Below are positions 27,818 to 39,040 of a stretch of DNA of 64,000 nt, in pieces. Within the stretch, counting starts at the first letter, position 1, and each line of letters begins with the position of its first letter. The DNA is taken from contig NZ_ATNM01000147.1 in the NCBI RefSeq assembly GCF_000427295.1, forward strand, positions 1-64,000. Direction: 5' to 3'. The DNA is from Cyclobacterium qasimii M12-11B. GTDB lineage: Bacteria; Bacteroidota; Bacteroidia; Cytophagales; Cyclobacteriaceae. The position numbers were made by a program, and so were the translations under genes. Under the pieces are notes generated by a model that did no database searches, was not told the DNA's origin, and worked only from the letters and a program-made list of their open reading frames with translations.

Positions 27818-29359
27818 ATGGGCGTAACAGATTATAATGGTTTATTGGATGATACGTTTGATGCTTTTGCAAAACATAGGGAGAATCACTCCTTTGATTT
27901 AGCCCCAAAAGAAGTAGGTCACGTCACCAGCGTTTCCGCTGGTGTGGTAAAAGTATCGGGTCTTCCCAATGTTGGTTATGAGGAATTATTAAAATTTCCT
28001 GGAAATTTATACGGTATCGCCTTTAACATTGATGAAGATGAAATCGGAGCCATCCTTTTAGGAGAGGACTCTGAACTAAATGCGGGTGACCTTGTGGAAC
28101 GCACAAATCGAGTAATGGATGTTCCAGTGGGTAAAGCCCTTCTTGGAAGGGTAATTGGTCCTTTGGGTCAACCTATGGATGATAAAGGACCCATTTCCTA
28201 TGAGAAAAGACTGCCTATTGAACGGGATGCCACAGCCATTATGGATCGTTCGGCGGTAAGCATGCCCTTGCAGACGGGAATTAAGGTGATTGATGCGCTT
28301 ATCCCAATTGGGAGAGGCCAGCGAGAATTGATTTTGGGTGATCGGCAAACAGGTAAGACCGCCATTGCCCTTGATACGATTGTGAATCAAAAAGACAAAG
28401 AGGTCATCTGTGTCTACTGTGCTATCGGGCAACGGGCTTCTTCTGTTGCCAAAGTCATCGCAGATTTAAAAGAAAATGGGGCCATGGCCTATACCATTGT
28501 CTTGGTTACAGAGGGCAACAATTCGCCTGGCCTGCAATACATTGCTCCCTATGCTGCCACCAGTATCGCTGAGTATTTTATGCAAAATGGTAAAGATGTA
28601 CTCATCGTCTATGATGATTTAACGAACCATGCCAGGGCCTATCGTGAGCTTTCTCTTTTGCTAAAAAGACCACCGGGACGTGAAGCCTTTCCTGGAGATA
28701 TTTTCTACATCCATTCCAGGTTGTTGGAGCGTTCTACGCATTTGAGCGATGAACTTGGAGGAGGTTCATTAACCGCCCTTCCTATAATTGAAACCGAAGC
28801 ACAAAACATTGCAGCCTATATTCCTACCAATCTTATTTCGATAACCGATGGGCAGATTTACCTTTCACCCAAACAATTTGAATTGGGTATTTTACCTGCA
28901 GTTGAGGTAGGTAAATCGGTTTCTCGTGTGGGAGGTAAAGCGCAATTGCCTGCTTATAGCGCAATTGCCGGTGACTTAAAACTTGGATTTTCACAATTTG
29001 AAGAATTGGAAACTTTTGCCCGTTTTGGCTCCCATTTAGATGAAGAAACACGAAGTATCCTTGAACATGGCAAGCGCATTCGAGAGATTCTCAAACAAAA
29101 TGAATTGCAACCTTTATCCGTAGCGGAACAGATAGGCGTACTTCTGGCACTGACCAATGGCCTTTTTGATACAATTTCACTTGAAAATATGCGGGAGGCT
29201 GAAATGGCGGTTATAAAAAGTATAGCCAATTTACCCGAAGAGGTTTTAAATAGCTTTTCTTCCAGTAAAGAAGTAAATGAAAGCGGCCAGGAAAGTATGT
29301 TGACAGCTTCAAAAACTGCACTTAAGGCATTTCAAGAGGCAGAACAACTACCTAAATAA
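27818..29359 (+). CDS. atpA: N-ATPase alpha subunit
   Basis: 513 residues, the usual length. The nucleotide-binding loop GDRQTGKT lies near residue 173, and the arginine finger is in the [10 protein letters not shown] region. It forms the alpha3beta3 head with atpD. The start is 2 bases after the atpF stop, so coupling is likely. Confidence 0.95.
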   Translation: MGVTDYNGLLDDTFDAFAKHRENHSFDLAPKEVGHVTSVSAGVVKVSGLPNVGYEELLKFPGNLYGIAFNIDEDEIGAILLGEDSELNAGDLVERTNRVMDVPVGKALLGRVIGPLGQPMDDKGPISYEKRLPIERDATAIMDRSAVSMPLQTGIKVIDALIPIGRGQRELILGDRQTGKTAIALDTIVNQKDKEVICVYCAIGQRASSVAKVIADLKENGAMAYTIVLVTEGNNSPGLQYIAPYAATSIAEYFMQNGKDVLIVYDDLTNHARAYRELSLLLKRPPGREAFPGDIFYIHSRLLERSTHLSDELGGGSLTALPIIETEAQNIAAYIPTNLISITDGQIYLSPKQFELGILPAVEVGKSVSRVGGKAQLPAYSAIAGDLKLGFSQFEELETFARFGSHLDEETRSILEHGKRIREILKQNELQPLSVAEQIGVLLALTNGLFDTISLENMREAEMAVIKSIANLPEEVLNSFSSSKEVNESGQESMLTASKTALKAFQEAEQLPK

Positions 29360-29366
29360 ATTCGCA

Positions 29367-30261
29367 ATGGATTCGCTGGAAAGCTTAACAAGACAGATTA
29401 AAGGAGCAAAAGAACTAAACACCATCGTGCGGACCATGAAGGCTATGGCAGGTGCCAATATTGGCCAATATGAAATGGCCATGGAATCGTTGGATGATTA
29501 CTGGACCAATGTTTCTTTGGGGCTTGTTGCCTATTTAAAGCATATTGGATTAGGAACCCCAGATACTAAACAGAAAACTAAGAATAACAAAGCTGAAAAA
29601 TCTATTTGTGCCATTGTTTTTGGTTCAGATCAAGGATTTGTCGGGCAGTTTAATGATGCCCTGTCGGAATATGTTTCAAAGTCTTTGTCAACTCAGGAGG
29701 GTAAATTGGAAATCTGGACCGTCGGTGTTCGCGTGCCTTTATTGTTGACGGATATGGGGTTGACGGTAACCAAGCAATTCAACCTTCCAAATTCCATTAA
29801 TGCGACAACCACTCTAATCGGATCAATCCTGGTTCAATTAGAGGAAAATTGGGAAAATGGAAACTTGGATGAGTATTACCTTTTTCACAACCATTTGGTA
29901 AAAGAAGGGGCTTACCAACAGGAAAAATTACGCTTATTCCCCCTGGATGAAAAATGGCTACAGGATAAAGGACAATTGAAATGGCCTACCCAAAAACTCC
30001 CAGAAATTATTGGTGATAGCGATAAACTGATACATCGTTTAATAAGGGAGTTTCTTTTGTTACGTTGTATAAAACTTGTACCGAGTCATTGGCCAGTGAA
30101 AACTTCAGCCGATTGAATGCCATGCAACGTGCAGAAAAAATATTGAAGAATTGCTTGATAATATTGGGCATACATATCATCGGCTAAGGCAAAGTTCAAT
30201 AGACGAAGAGCTATTTGATGTGATCGCTGGATTCACGGCTTTAAAGAAAGAAAAAAAATAG
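29367..30261 (+). CDS. atpG: N-ATPase gamma subunit, frameshifted twice in this assembly
   Basis: The corrected product is 298 residues. It starts MDSLESLTRQIKGAKELNTIVRTMKAMA, the standard N-terminal rotor helix, and ends with the C-terminal helix ESLASENFSRLNAMQRAEKN. One base is missing in the T run 30055-30058 and one in the A run 30135-30140; with both restored the frame continues to the stop at 30261. Without correction the protein would lose the C-terminal helix and the enzyme could not rotate. It is the last gene of the operon. The 245 bases to the convergent enolase gene show no strong terminator. Confidence 0.9.
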
Positions 30262-30505
30262 TTGGGCTAACTCCAAATAAATTGTTTTGCACACCTAATA
30301 TGGCCAAAGTTTTATTTCCATTTTGGCAATTGAACTTTTCGATGTTTCACAAGACTTACAGTAGGCCTTACATTGGAGTATATTTTACTTGAAAAGCCAT
30401 AACTAAACGCTCAATTTTTTTTACTCTTTTCATGGTCTAACCAAGGTGCAAAGGCATAAAAATATTACTTTAGCCACACATTTATAATGGGTTATATGGA
30501 TTTAT

Positions 30506-31778
30506 TTATTTCCATCGATATTCGGAACGTCCTTTAAGTTCGTGTTCTATTTCAAGCAACCGGTTGTATTTAGCCACTCGTTCGCCTCTACACGCCGAAC
30601 CTGCTTTTAAATGCCCTCCATCCATCGCTACGGCAAAATCAGCTAAAAAAGTATCTTCAGTTTCTCCAGAACGGTGCGACAAAAAATATCGCCAGCCGGC
30701 TTCACGACACATTCGTACTGCTTCAATGGTTTCTGTGACCGACCCAATCTGGTTTAATTTGATTAGGGCAGAATTGGCAGTTTTTTTTGGCAATACCCTT
30801 ACTAATATACTTTCTGTTGGTAACGAAAATATCATCGCCAACCACTTCTATTTTATCTCCGAATTCTTTGGTAAATTTTGAAAATCCGTCCCAGTCTCCT
30901 TCAGAAAGTGGGTCTTCCCATGAAACAATAGGATATTTTTTCAACCACTCACCCGACAACTCAATTAGCTCATCAGTGGTCATCTTTCCAGCTCCCGAAG
31001 ATGTCAGGTCATATTGATTATCAAGATTGGGAGAAAAAGAATTGGCTGCACTATCAATGGCGACTGATAAATCTTCTCCAGGTTTGTATCCCGCCTGTTC
31101 AATCGCTTCAATTATCAATTCAATCGCTATTTCGTTGCTTGCGCAATTTGGTGCAAAACCACCTTCATCGCCAACACTAGTGGCAAGACCATTGTTTTTC
31201 AATATCTTCTTAAGTACATGAAAAGTTTCTGCAACATAACGAAGACCTTCCTTAAAATTCGGTGCTCCGTGCGGTACCAACATGAACTCTTGAAAATCAA
31301 CACTATTATCGGCATGTTCGCCACCGTTAAGTATATTCATACAGGGCACAGGAATACGCACCGTATTAGAACCTCCTAAATATTGATACAATGGCAGGTT
31401 AGAGGATACGGCAGCCGCTTTGGCAACCGCCATGGAAACCCCCAAGATGGCATTGGCACCGAGCCGTGATTTATTCTCGGTACCATCTAGCTCGATCATC
31501 GTATAATCAATGTCTTTTTGGTCAATAGCATGCATTCCAATTAGCGCTGCAGCTATATCTTTATTTACATTTTCTACCGCCTTTTGCACACCTTTTCCAG
31601 CGTAACGCTTTTCACCATCACGAAGCTCTAGTGCCTCATTCTGCCCCGTAGATGCTCCTGAAGGCACTGAAGCAGAAGTTTTTGTCCCATCTTCTAAGGT
31701 TACATAAGCCCTAAGTGTAGGGTTGCCTCGGGAGTCCAATATCTCGAGTGCTGAAATAGTAGTGATTTTTGAATTCAT
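30506..31778 (-). CDS. eno: Enolase, frameshifted in this assembly
   Basis: The corrected product is 423 residues. It converts 2-phosphoglycerate to phosphoenolpyruvate. Visible are the N-terminal [12 protein letters not shown], the metal ligands in [13 protein letters not shown] and VGDDIFVTN, and the C-terminal [14 protein letters not shown] and [11 protein letters not shown]. One base too many in the 8-base T run 30781-30788 breaks the frame near residue 330. I place the start at 31778 ([14 protein letters not shown]); the in-frame ATG at 31841 adds a basic non-conserved stretch. The promoter with site 10 lies about 180 bp upstream. This may be an island-specific second enolase. Confidence 0.93.
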
Positions 31779-31956
31779 TTTAGTAAAATTTAAGGTTACT
31801 TTTTTCTTTTCACTTTGATGCCTTTTCTCATCCTTCTTCAAGGGCTCTCTTTTAAACCTTATGATTGGGCCCTAGACATATAGAATTAAAAAAACAGCTC
31901 TGATGCAATAAGGTCTGGTAATCAACAGCGGAAGGAGCACCTCTTCATCCATTGTT

Positions 31957-31999
31957 GGAAGGTATAGCAGATTTAAAAAACGGCACATGATATAAATCA
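31957..31999 (-). promoter_or_regulatory. Crp/Fnr-type promoter of eno (site 10)
   Basis: On the - strand TGATTTATATCA (31999-31988) is followed after 23 bp by TACCTTCC (31964-31957), a 4/6 match. The leader to the eno ATG would be about 175 bases. Confidence 0.65.
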
Positions 32000-32063
32000 G
32001 GATCACATCAATTTGATGATTTACCCCATCCCCACAAAAAAACGATGATATCGTTGAAAGAAC

Positions 32064-32106
32064 TGATCTAAGTCATTCATGATGAAGCCTGCACTGTTTA
32101 GTTTTG
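32064..32106 (+). promoter_or_regulatory. Crp/Fnr-type promoter of the ClC gene (site 11)
   Basis: TGATCTAAGTCA (32064-32075) is followed after 23 bp by TAGTTTTG (32099-32106), a 6/6 match. It diverges from site 10, with 65 bp between sites, and the leader to ATG 32212 is about 100 bases. Confidence 0.88.
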
Positions 32107-32211
32107 TCTGCTAGGTATACGCAATGGGCTCAATGCATCCCGGGAAGCGTTAATGCTACCCAATTGAACCAGACGGTCAGTTTCAAATAGGAAACAGTAT
32201 AAGTACATCCC

Positions 32212-33524
32212 ATGAGAATTAAAAAACATCCAGATTAAGGGAGGTCGATACCCGTAATTACAAGCTTTTATTTTACGCACTTTTGGTGGGTTTAATATCA
32301 GGAATCTTAAGTTCTTTATTTCGACTGATACTTTCTTATTTAAATACACTTAAAATCGCCTTTTCCCCTGATCGACTGAATCTTGATTGGTTAAATTGGT
32401 TATGGCCATTTTTTTTCTCATTTCTAGCGATATGGTTTTCAATATTCCTGGTCAAGAAATTTGCCCCTGAAGCTGCAGGAAGTGGTATTCAGGAAATTGA
32501 AGGTGCATTGGACGGCATTAGACCTATACGTTGGAAAAAGGTATTACCGGTTAAATTTTTTGGCTCTATATTTTCGCTAAGTAGTGGTTTATTATTGGGC
32601 AGAGAGGGACCTACAGTCCAAATGGGCGCCAATGTTGGTAAGATGATAAAAGATGTTTTCAAACAATCTGAAGGAGAAAACAACCCTCTGATTTCTACAG
32701 GTGCAGCGGCAGGACTTGCAAGCGCTTTCAATGCGCCATTTGCTGGGATCATTTTTGTGATCGAAGAGATGAACGGCCATTTTAAATTTAATTTTTATTC
32801 GGTTGCAGCGCTTATGATAGGTGCTGGTTCGGCTGACATGATAGTAAGGTTAATGGTTGGCGGAGGTCCTATTATAGAAATAACAATTTTTACCTTTGAG
32901 CAATTATCTGGGATTTGGCTTTTTGTTCTTCTCGGGATTCTACTGGGTTTTGTTGGATTTATTTTCAATAAATTGCTGATCAAAAGTCTGGATTTCTTCG
33001 ACAAAACCAAACTCAATTATATTACGGTTGCATTATTATTGGCCTTTGCCATTACAGTTGTTGGAAGGTTTTGGCCAGATATGATAGGGGCAGGATATGA
33101 TACAATTTTCAACGTGACCAAGAATTCATTTACCCTACAATTCCTTTTGTTGCTTTTTTTGGCAAGATTGGTTTTATCAGTTATTAGTTACGGTTCCGGC
33201 GTCCCAGGAGGTATATTTACCCCATTGATTACTTTAGGAGTAATTTTAGGAATGCTCTTTGGAGGTCTGGCGCAATATTTTTTTCCTGACCTGGTTCAAG
33301 ATCCAGCTATTTTCGCAGTGGCTGGTATGGCTGGTATTTTTGCGTCTACGATTAGAGCACCACTCACAGGTTTAGCGCTGAGTGTTGAAATGACCGCAAA
33401 CTATGAATTGATTCTCCCCTTAATATTTACGGCTGTAACTGCATCGGTATGCACTGCGGTATTAGGTAATGGCCCTATTTACTCCATTTTGCTAAAACGA
33501 ATTTTAGCTCGGAATACACATTAA
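32212..33524 (+). CDS. ClC-family chloride/proton antiporter, frameshifted near the start
   Basis: The corrected product is about 437 residues with some 10-12 membrane helices. The chloride-pore motifs are GSGIQEIEG, GREGPTVQ (gating Glu) and GSGVPGGIFTP. The internal proton-transfer glutamate of exchangers is present in FVIEEMNGHF. So a 2Cl-/H+ antiporter is more likely than a channel. No CBS domains follow. One A is missing from the run 32221-32226; restoring it adds 24 N-terminal residues from ATG 32212 that match family members. In E. coli such antiporters support extreme acid resistance, which fits the HdeD-like gene in the same regulon. Confidence 0.9.
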
Positions 33525-33590
33525 CTATATAACATTTCTTTTACCATGTCTTGGACCTCAATTAAAACACTTGAAATCCCAGTCTTATCC

Positions 33591-35956
33591 TTAACGCGCT
33601 ATATTTACGGAAAAATTTCTTCCTTCCCACTTATCCGTTTCTTTCCAATGAAAGGTAAATTCAATTTTAGCCGATTTTTTATTTGCCTTAATGTCTGTGG
33701 TGAAAATTCCAGCACCATTTTCTTTAGATTCTGCAATATGCTGGTCTTTCCAATCATTATCAGTCCAATGAACGGCACATTTCTCGAAAGTCTCAATTCT
33801 TAATATTTTTTCTTTTGGCAGTATTTCAACACCATTGTCAAAACGCCATACTTGATAAACGGCTTTCTTTTTTTCTGTATATAACGCTCTTGTGTTTGTT
33901 CGGGCATGTCAAACACTTTTTTATGGTCAATTGAAATACAAAGTTTGATGTATTCAGCATGGGCCCAGGAGAGCGGCATGGCGGATCCTGTGTGCGACCC
34001 AAAGTATAAACCTTTTTCTGGGATATCTGCTTTGTCCCATATTTGTTCGGGTAACAAGCCATTGTTGGCAAAGGAATCCATGGCTTTTAAGAGTTTATTT
34101 GCATTATCGATATTCCCTGCCGCTATTTCATAATGCCCTCTTTCACCTGATAATAAAGGCCATGCCCGACCTATGCCTGTTCCATCATATGGGTCCCCAT
34201 TTTCTTGTTCCCCATAGCCATCATTGTTGTAGCGGTACCAGCAACTCCCTTTGGGAGTGTCAACTTTTAATTCAGCATCTATTACTTTTAAGGTATTCAG
34301 GATTCTAGGATCATCGGGTGCCCTAAGACCAAACCTTACCAAAGCCAATGCATCTACACTGACAAGCTCGCTTATTTTGGTTTTTCCCTGGTCAGCATGA
34401 TGGTTTATTAAATTGATTGTTCGATTACCCAATTCTGATGCAGGAATTTCTGCAAATGGATTTATACGGATATAGTACCCCTCTACATTGTGTTTTTTTG
34501 CTAGGGGAGTACCGGTAACATAGGTGCGGTATTCTATGGTATCGTTCCAGCTGTCAGCAGTTTCCCGGCAATAAGTAGCAAGGTCCTCTTCTCCATTTAT
34601 TTTCGCAAGTTCTGCCCCTGCAAGCAAAGCTGCAATTTCAGTTGCCATTGTAAAAGGTGAAAAACCACTTTCCTCCTCCCAACGGTCTTGTTCCGTATAA
34701 GGACCATTTACCAAAAGGAAAGTAATGGCCTTTTTGGCCAAGGGCCAGTACCTTGTCATACGATGTTTACCCATCGTATTCCGCAAGTAACCTTTTAAAA
34801 TCTCTATTATTGGCAGGGCAATTTGGTCCATTTGTAGGCCAAGCCAGTTAGGTTCTCCCTGAAGCCACATGTTTTGAGGCCAACTGCCATCGGCATTTTG
34901 GGTAGACATGAGATAATTTACTATCCGAGATACATCTTCCTTCGTTTCCAAAGCATTAAATCCTCCTGCACTCTCTACCAAATCTCTTGGCCATACCACA
35001 TGGTAACCACTTTTGTCTGTGTCTCCTTTAGTCTCTCCCCAAGGAATGGAAAGGCTTGCTATTATACCGCCAGGAAAGTTTTTGGCTTCATGCATACGCA
35101 ATATGGAAGCACTAAACTTAAAATTTTTCGCTGCTAATTTGGGTAAGGTTTTTTGCCAGGTTTGCCATTCTTCTATATACCTTCTTTTGGCCGTATCAAA
35201 ACCATCCAATATACTTGCACGCGCATGATTGGCTGCCTCTAAATGAGTTCTACCAAAACTTATTGCCAATACAAATTCTTGTTCTGCAAGATCAATTTCT
35301 CCGGTTAATGCAATATTTCCCTTGGTGGCTTGTTCAAATTCCCACTCCAGTTTTCCATGTTGCTTTATATCGGTCCACCCATCGGATGTACCAACATAGC
35401 CAATTGAACGCTTAAGCCATTTTGTAGAACAGGACATGGCCAAAGCAATGTCTCCATTCTGAGCAAATAGCATTTCAGAACCCTTATATTCACCTACCCA
35501 ACCAGTGTTATTTCCTCCCTCATTGTTTAAATGCGGCGCGAGTAATGCAAAAAGTTGTAAAGGAAGGTTAGGGTCTTTTTGTTCGAATACTACATGTTGT
35601 AAAACCGTATTTCTAAAAGGATCAACAATAATTTCCTTGGTAATTTGAAATTTCCCAAACGGGTCAGTATTCATTACCCGATAAGCAGGGACACCATCTT
35701 TAATGGTTTTTGTCAAATGTTCGGTATCTTTTTTTTCCTCAGAGAAAGAATTGTGACCGTCTGTTACGATAAAGCCCATATCCCGAATACAGGCGATATC
35801 CTCTCTCGGATAGTACACTTCGTTGAGAATACCATGACTAAGAGTGAAAGTTACATCCGACGCCGAGTTGAGCGCCTTACCGATTCCTGATTTTCTACTA
35901 GAGGTCCATCGGGCTTCTAGTCCAGGTGCGCCTGGCGCCTCTGATTGCTGAGACAT
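33591..35956 (-). CDS. GH15 glucoamylase-like glycoside hydrolase, cytoplasmic, frameshifted near the end
   Basis: The corrected product is about 788 residues. An N-terminal beta-sandwich (about 1-270) precedes an (alpha/alpha)6 barrel with HVVWPRDLVESAGGF, NADGSWPQNMWLQGEPNW and the catalytic Glu in DRWEEESGFSPFT. A short C-terminal beta domain follows, with PKEKILRIETF and AVHWTDNDWK. GH15 enzymes release glucose from the ends of alpha-glucans. There is no signal peptide, so the substrate should be internal glycogen or maltodextrin. One A is missing from the run 33868-33874; correction moves the end from 33800 to 33591. The gene has its own Crp/Fnr-type promoter. Confidence 0.9.
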
Positions 35957-36070
35957 ATTTTATAGGATAATTTCTAAGATAAAATTCTATTTTATTGTAA
36001 TCCCATACCCTGTTTTAACTAAAACTAATGATATGTTTTTGATAGGCGAGTAATTTTTCGCCTCAAAAAG

Positions 36071-36113
36071 CGAAGTTATATCATGTAAATGGCTTGAAAC
36101 ATGATCTGCATCA
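36071..36113 (-). promoter_or_regulatory. Crp/Fnr-type promoter of the GH15 gene (site 12)
   Basis: On the - strand TGATGCAGATCA (36113-36102) is followed after 23 bp by TAACTTCG (36078-36071), a 5/6 match. The leader to ATG 35956 is about 110 bases. Confidence 0.8.
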
Positions 36114-36150
36114 GTTTAACTCAAAATAGGCAATAGTCAATCTATTGGGT

Positions 36151-36200
36151 AATGAAATTTCCAAACAGTCTGTTTTTCTTGCGATTGCAGCAATTCCAGA
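36151..36200 (+). repeat. Dispersed intergenic repeat, copy B
   Basis: Shares TTTCCAAACAGTCTG and TTGCGATTGCAGCAATTCC with copy A (2624-2733), and similar sequence continues upstream (AATAGGCAATAGTCAATCT against AATATGCAATAGACAATCT). The middle part of A is missing. It lies in the 507-base gap between the GH15 and AhpD-like genes, next to site 12. Confidence 0.6.
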
Positions 36201-36462
36201 TTGAAATGATAAATCCTATTGTATAATCTGAGATATGGCAAGTACTTGTATGTTTTCACCAGGTATCTTTTCAGTCCGTAGAACCCAAACAGCATAAATA
36301 TTTCACCTCTTTCAAGCTTCCTATTACTTCCTTAAGCAACTAATTTATGCCCATGGGAAAAATTGCCAAGCAGCAAGGCAATTTGACCTAACCATTAGGG
36401 CTGCAAATGCTGAATCTTTGTATTGTAATTAATCAACAAACAAAAACTAACGAAAAATTATT

Positions 36463-37008
36463 ATGACAACTACAGCAGCAGCATTTAAAGTACCGGCAAG
36501 ATCTGAAGTATCTGAAAGCAACCAGGCTATTTTTGACCAACTAGGAAAACAAATTGGCTTTGTACCTAACCTTTATGCTTTTTTTGCCAAAAATGAAACG
36601 GCATTACCAGATTACCTGGCGCTACAAGGAAGAAAAACCTCGCTTAAAGCCAAGGAGAAAGAATTGGTTAACCTGGTCACCAGCCAAATCAATGGTTGCA
36701 GATATTGCCAATCAGCTCATACTGCACTAGGTAAAATGAACGGGTTCTCACATGAACAAATTCTTGAAATTCGAGGTGGATCAGCCAGTTTTGATGAAAA
36801 GCTTGATGCTTTGGTAAAATTTACGGCAGCAACGGTAAGTAATCATGGTAAAGTAGAAGAAAGTGTCAAAGAAGCATTTTTTGCTGCAGGGTACAATGAA
36901 GCGACTTTAATAGATGTGGTCATTCTTATCGGTGACAAAATCATGAGCAACTACCTTCATAACCTTGCAGGTTTTGAAATTGATTTCCCATTGGCTCCAG
37001 AATTATAA
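36463..37008 (+). CDS. AhpD-like carboxymuconolactone decarboxylase-family peroxidase
   Basis: 181 residues. The AhpD-type active site NGCRYCQSAHTALGK (CxxC followed by His) lies near residues 78-92. Family members with this motif reduce peroxides or disulfides with help from thioredoxin-like donors. The N-terminal KQIGFVPNLYAFFAKN is typical of the peroxidase-related subgroup. It is the first of four same-strand genes that together look like a thiol-based oxidant defence cluster. No Crp/Fnr-type promoter with the island geometry was found upstream. Confidence 0.85.
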   Translation: MTTTAAAFKVPARSEVSESNQAIFDQLGKQIGFVPNLYAFFAKNETALPDYLALQGRKTSLKAKEKELVNLVTSQINGCRYCQSAHTALGKMNGFSHEQILEIRGGSASFDEKLDALVKFTAATVSNHGKVEESVKEAFFAAGYNEATLIDVVILIGDKIMSNYLHNLAGFEIDFPLAPEL

Positions 37009-37078
37009 GTTTTAACAAGGGTTTTGCAATAGGTATTCGTTTCGAATAGTATTGCAAAACCTAATTTAAACCCAGGTT

Positions 37079-37525
37079 ATGCACAACAAAATATCAACCA
37101 TAGGTTATAATATAGGAGTATTTGGCACAGCCCTCATACTTATATGGATAGGATTGTTTAAATTTACTCCTACGGAGGCTACAGCAATAAAGCCATTGGT
37201 GGAAAATCACTTCGCCATGAATTGGCTTTACAGTTTCTTATCCTTACAGGCAGTTTCAAATCTTATAGGTTTATCAGAAATTGTCATCGGGGCATTATTA
37301 TTTGGCTCATTGTTTTGGCCACAATTAGGTAAAATTGCCGGAATAGGTTCCGCTGTTATTTTTATTACCACGCTTAGCTTCCTTATCACCACTCCAGGTG
37401 TTTGGAAATTAGTTGATGGCTTTCCAATTACAGATTTCTTTTTGATCAAAGACATCCCATACCTTGCCATTTCATTAATGGTTTGGGGAAAATATTCAAA
37501 TGCTAAAGTTGATACTGAATTATAA
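37079..37525 (+). CDS. DUF417/RclC-like membrane protein
   Basis: 148 residues with four membrane helices. The N-terminal LIWIGLFKFTPTEATAIKPLV is characteristic of the DUF417/YkgB family. The E. coli member RclC belongs to the reactive-chlorine resistance operon. Here the neighbours are an AhpD-like protein 70 bases upstream and a glutaredoxin-TrxR fusion 11 bases downstream, so an oxidant-response role is plausible. Biochemical activity is unknown. Confidence 0.8.
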   Translation: MHNKISTIGYNIGVFGTALILIWIGLFKFTPTEATAIKPLVENHFAMNWLYSFLSLQAVSNLIGLSEIVIGALLFGSLFWPQLGKIAGIGSAVIFITTLSFLITTPGVWKLVDGFPITDFFLIKDIPYLAISLMVWGKYSNAKVDTEL

Positions 37526-37536
37526 ACAACACAAAA

Positions 37537-38945
37537 ATGAACGAGATAACACTTTACGGTGCCGATTGGTGTCCTGATTGCCGAAGAGCAAAAGCTTTCC
37601 TAATCGAAAACAATGTGGACTACACTTTTATTGATGTCGATCTCGATGAAGCCGCTACAAAAAAAGTAGAGGCAATAAACAAGGGAAAGCGTATCATCCC
37701 AACCTTGATAATCAATGGAAAAAGTTATACCAATCCAGACAATGCAGCTCTTTCCAGTATCCTGGGGATAAATGAACAGGGCAGGGTTATACTTTACGGT
37801 GCCGATTGGTGTCCGGACTGTATCAAGTCAAAGTCTTTTTTGGTAGACAATAAAATTAATTTTCAATACATCAATATTGATGAAAACGAATGGGCAATAC
37901 CCATTATTGAAAAAATCAACAGTGGAAAAAGGAAAATCCCTACCATTCTCATTAATGAGGACATCTTGGTGGAGCCTGAAAACGAAGCCCTGAGAATTGC
38001 TCTCAAGCTGGACGAGGAAAAAATCACCAAGGTATTTGATAGCATCATCATAGGTGCTGGTGCAGCAGGCTTGACAACTTCCATTTATGCCCAAAGAGAT
38101 CGCTTCAGCACTTTAATTCTCGAGAAAAAACGGTTGGTGGAAATGCCTTTTTAACCGAAAAAATTGAAAACTATCCTGGATTTACTTCCATTTCAGGCCC
38201 AGCCCTAATGGACAAAATGGAAGAGCAAGCACGAGTATATGGTGCAACCATAAAAACGGGCGAAGAGGTGGTAAGCATAGAGAAGATCGACAACCTGTTT
38301 AACGTAAGAACCAAAACGAATCTCTTTTTAGGACGCTCGGTAGTGCTCTCAACAGGCTCTACTTATGAAAAGCTTAACATACCAGGCGAAAGCGAGTTAT
38401 TGGGAGCCAGCGTGCACTTCTGCGCTACCTGTGATGGCGCTTTTTACAGAGACCGTGAAGTAATTGTCATAGGTGGTGGAAACTCGGCTTTGGAAGAAGG
38501 TATCTTTCTTTCTGGATTCACGAAGAAAGTAAAAATCGTTAACCGAAGAGCAACCTTTAAGGCATCTCAAACTTACATTGACAAGCTACCTGAACTTGAC
38601 AATGTAGAAACCCATTACAATAAAGATGCTATAGCATTGGATATTGACCCTGATGGAAAATTTGCAGGATTGCGCGTAAAGGATTCGATAACGGGTGAAG
38701 AAGAAGTGATCACAGCTGATGGCGTTTTTATCTTTGTCGGCCTAAAACCCAACAATGCGAGTTTCAAAGGTTTGGTGGAAATGAATGAACGTGGTTTTAT
38801 AACCACTACAGGTTTGGCAAAAACTTCGATCAACGGAATATTTGCCGCTGGAGACAACCGTGAAGGAGCCATAGCTCAGGTTGCGGCTGCTACTGGTGAA
38901 GGTGTTTTGGCCAGCTACGGACTGAGAGAGTTTTTGAAAAATTAA
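37537..38945 (+). CDS. Tandem glutaredoxin-thioredoxin reductase fusion, frameshifted in this assembly
   Basis: The corrected product is 469 residues. Two mycoredoxin/glutaredoxin-like domains (about 1-78 and 82-160) each begin with LYGADWCPDC and are followed by a complete thioredoxin-reductase module. That module has GAGAAGLTTSIYAQRD for FAD, the redox pair CATCDGAFYRD, the NADPH motif GGGNSALEE and a C-terminal GIFAAGDNRE. The two glutaredoxin domains share near-identical DNA over their active sites (37553-37576 and 37793-37816), a sign of recent duplication. One A is missing from the run 38124-38129. The fusion should move electrons from NADPH to its own glutaredoxin domains, perhaps for the neighbouring peroxidases. 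Confidence 0.9.
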
Positions 38946-39040
38946 ATTTCAATTTGTAAGGTGATCTCTTTTAAGTTCTTGGCATTGTTTTTGGCCAATT
39001 TCAGGGGAGAATTATTTAATGACTTAAACGAATTAGTTAT

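Noticed and set aside
30506-31841. Enolase as a decayed pseudogene
   Set aside because: A single base in an 8-base T run explains the break and all catalytic residues are intact on both sides; many other genes here show the same error type.
33546-33803. 85-codon open frame on the + strand after the ClC gene
   Set aside because: It is antisense to the C-terminal domain of the GH15 enzyme once the frameshift at 33868-33874 is corrected.
36381-36426. TGACCTAACCATTA upstream of the AhpD-like gene as a regulator site
   Set aside because: Only one half-site is good, and the TTTG-like box nearby is six bases off the spacing seen in the other twelve promoters.
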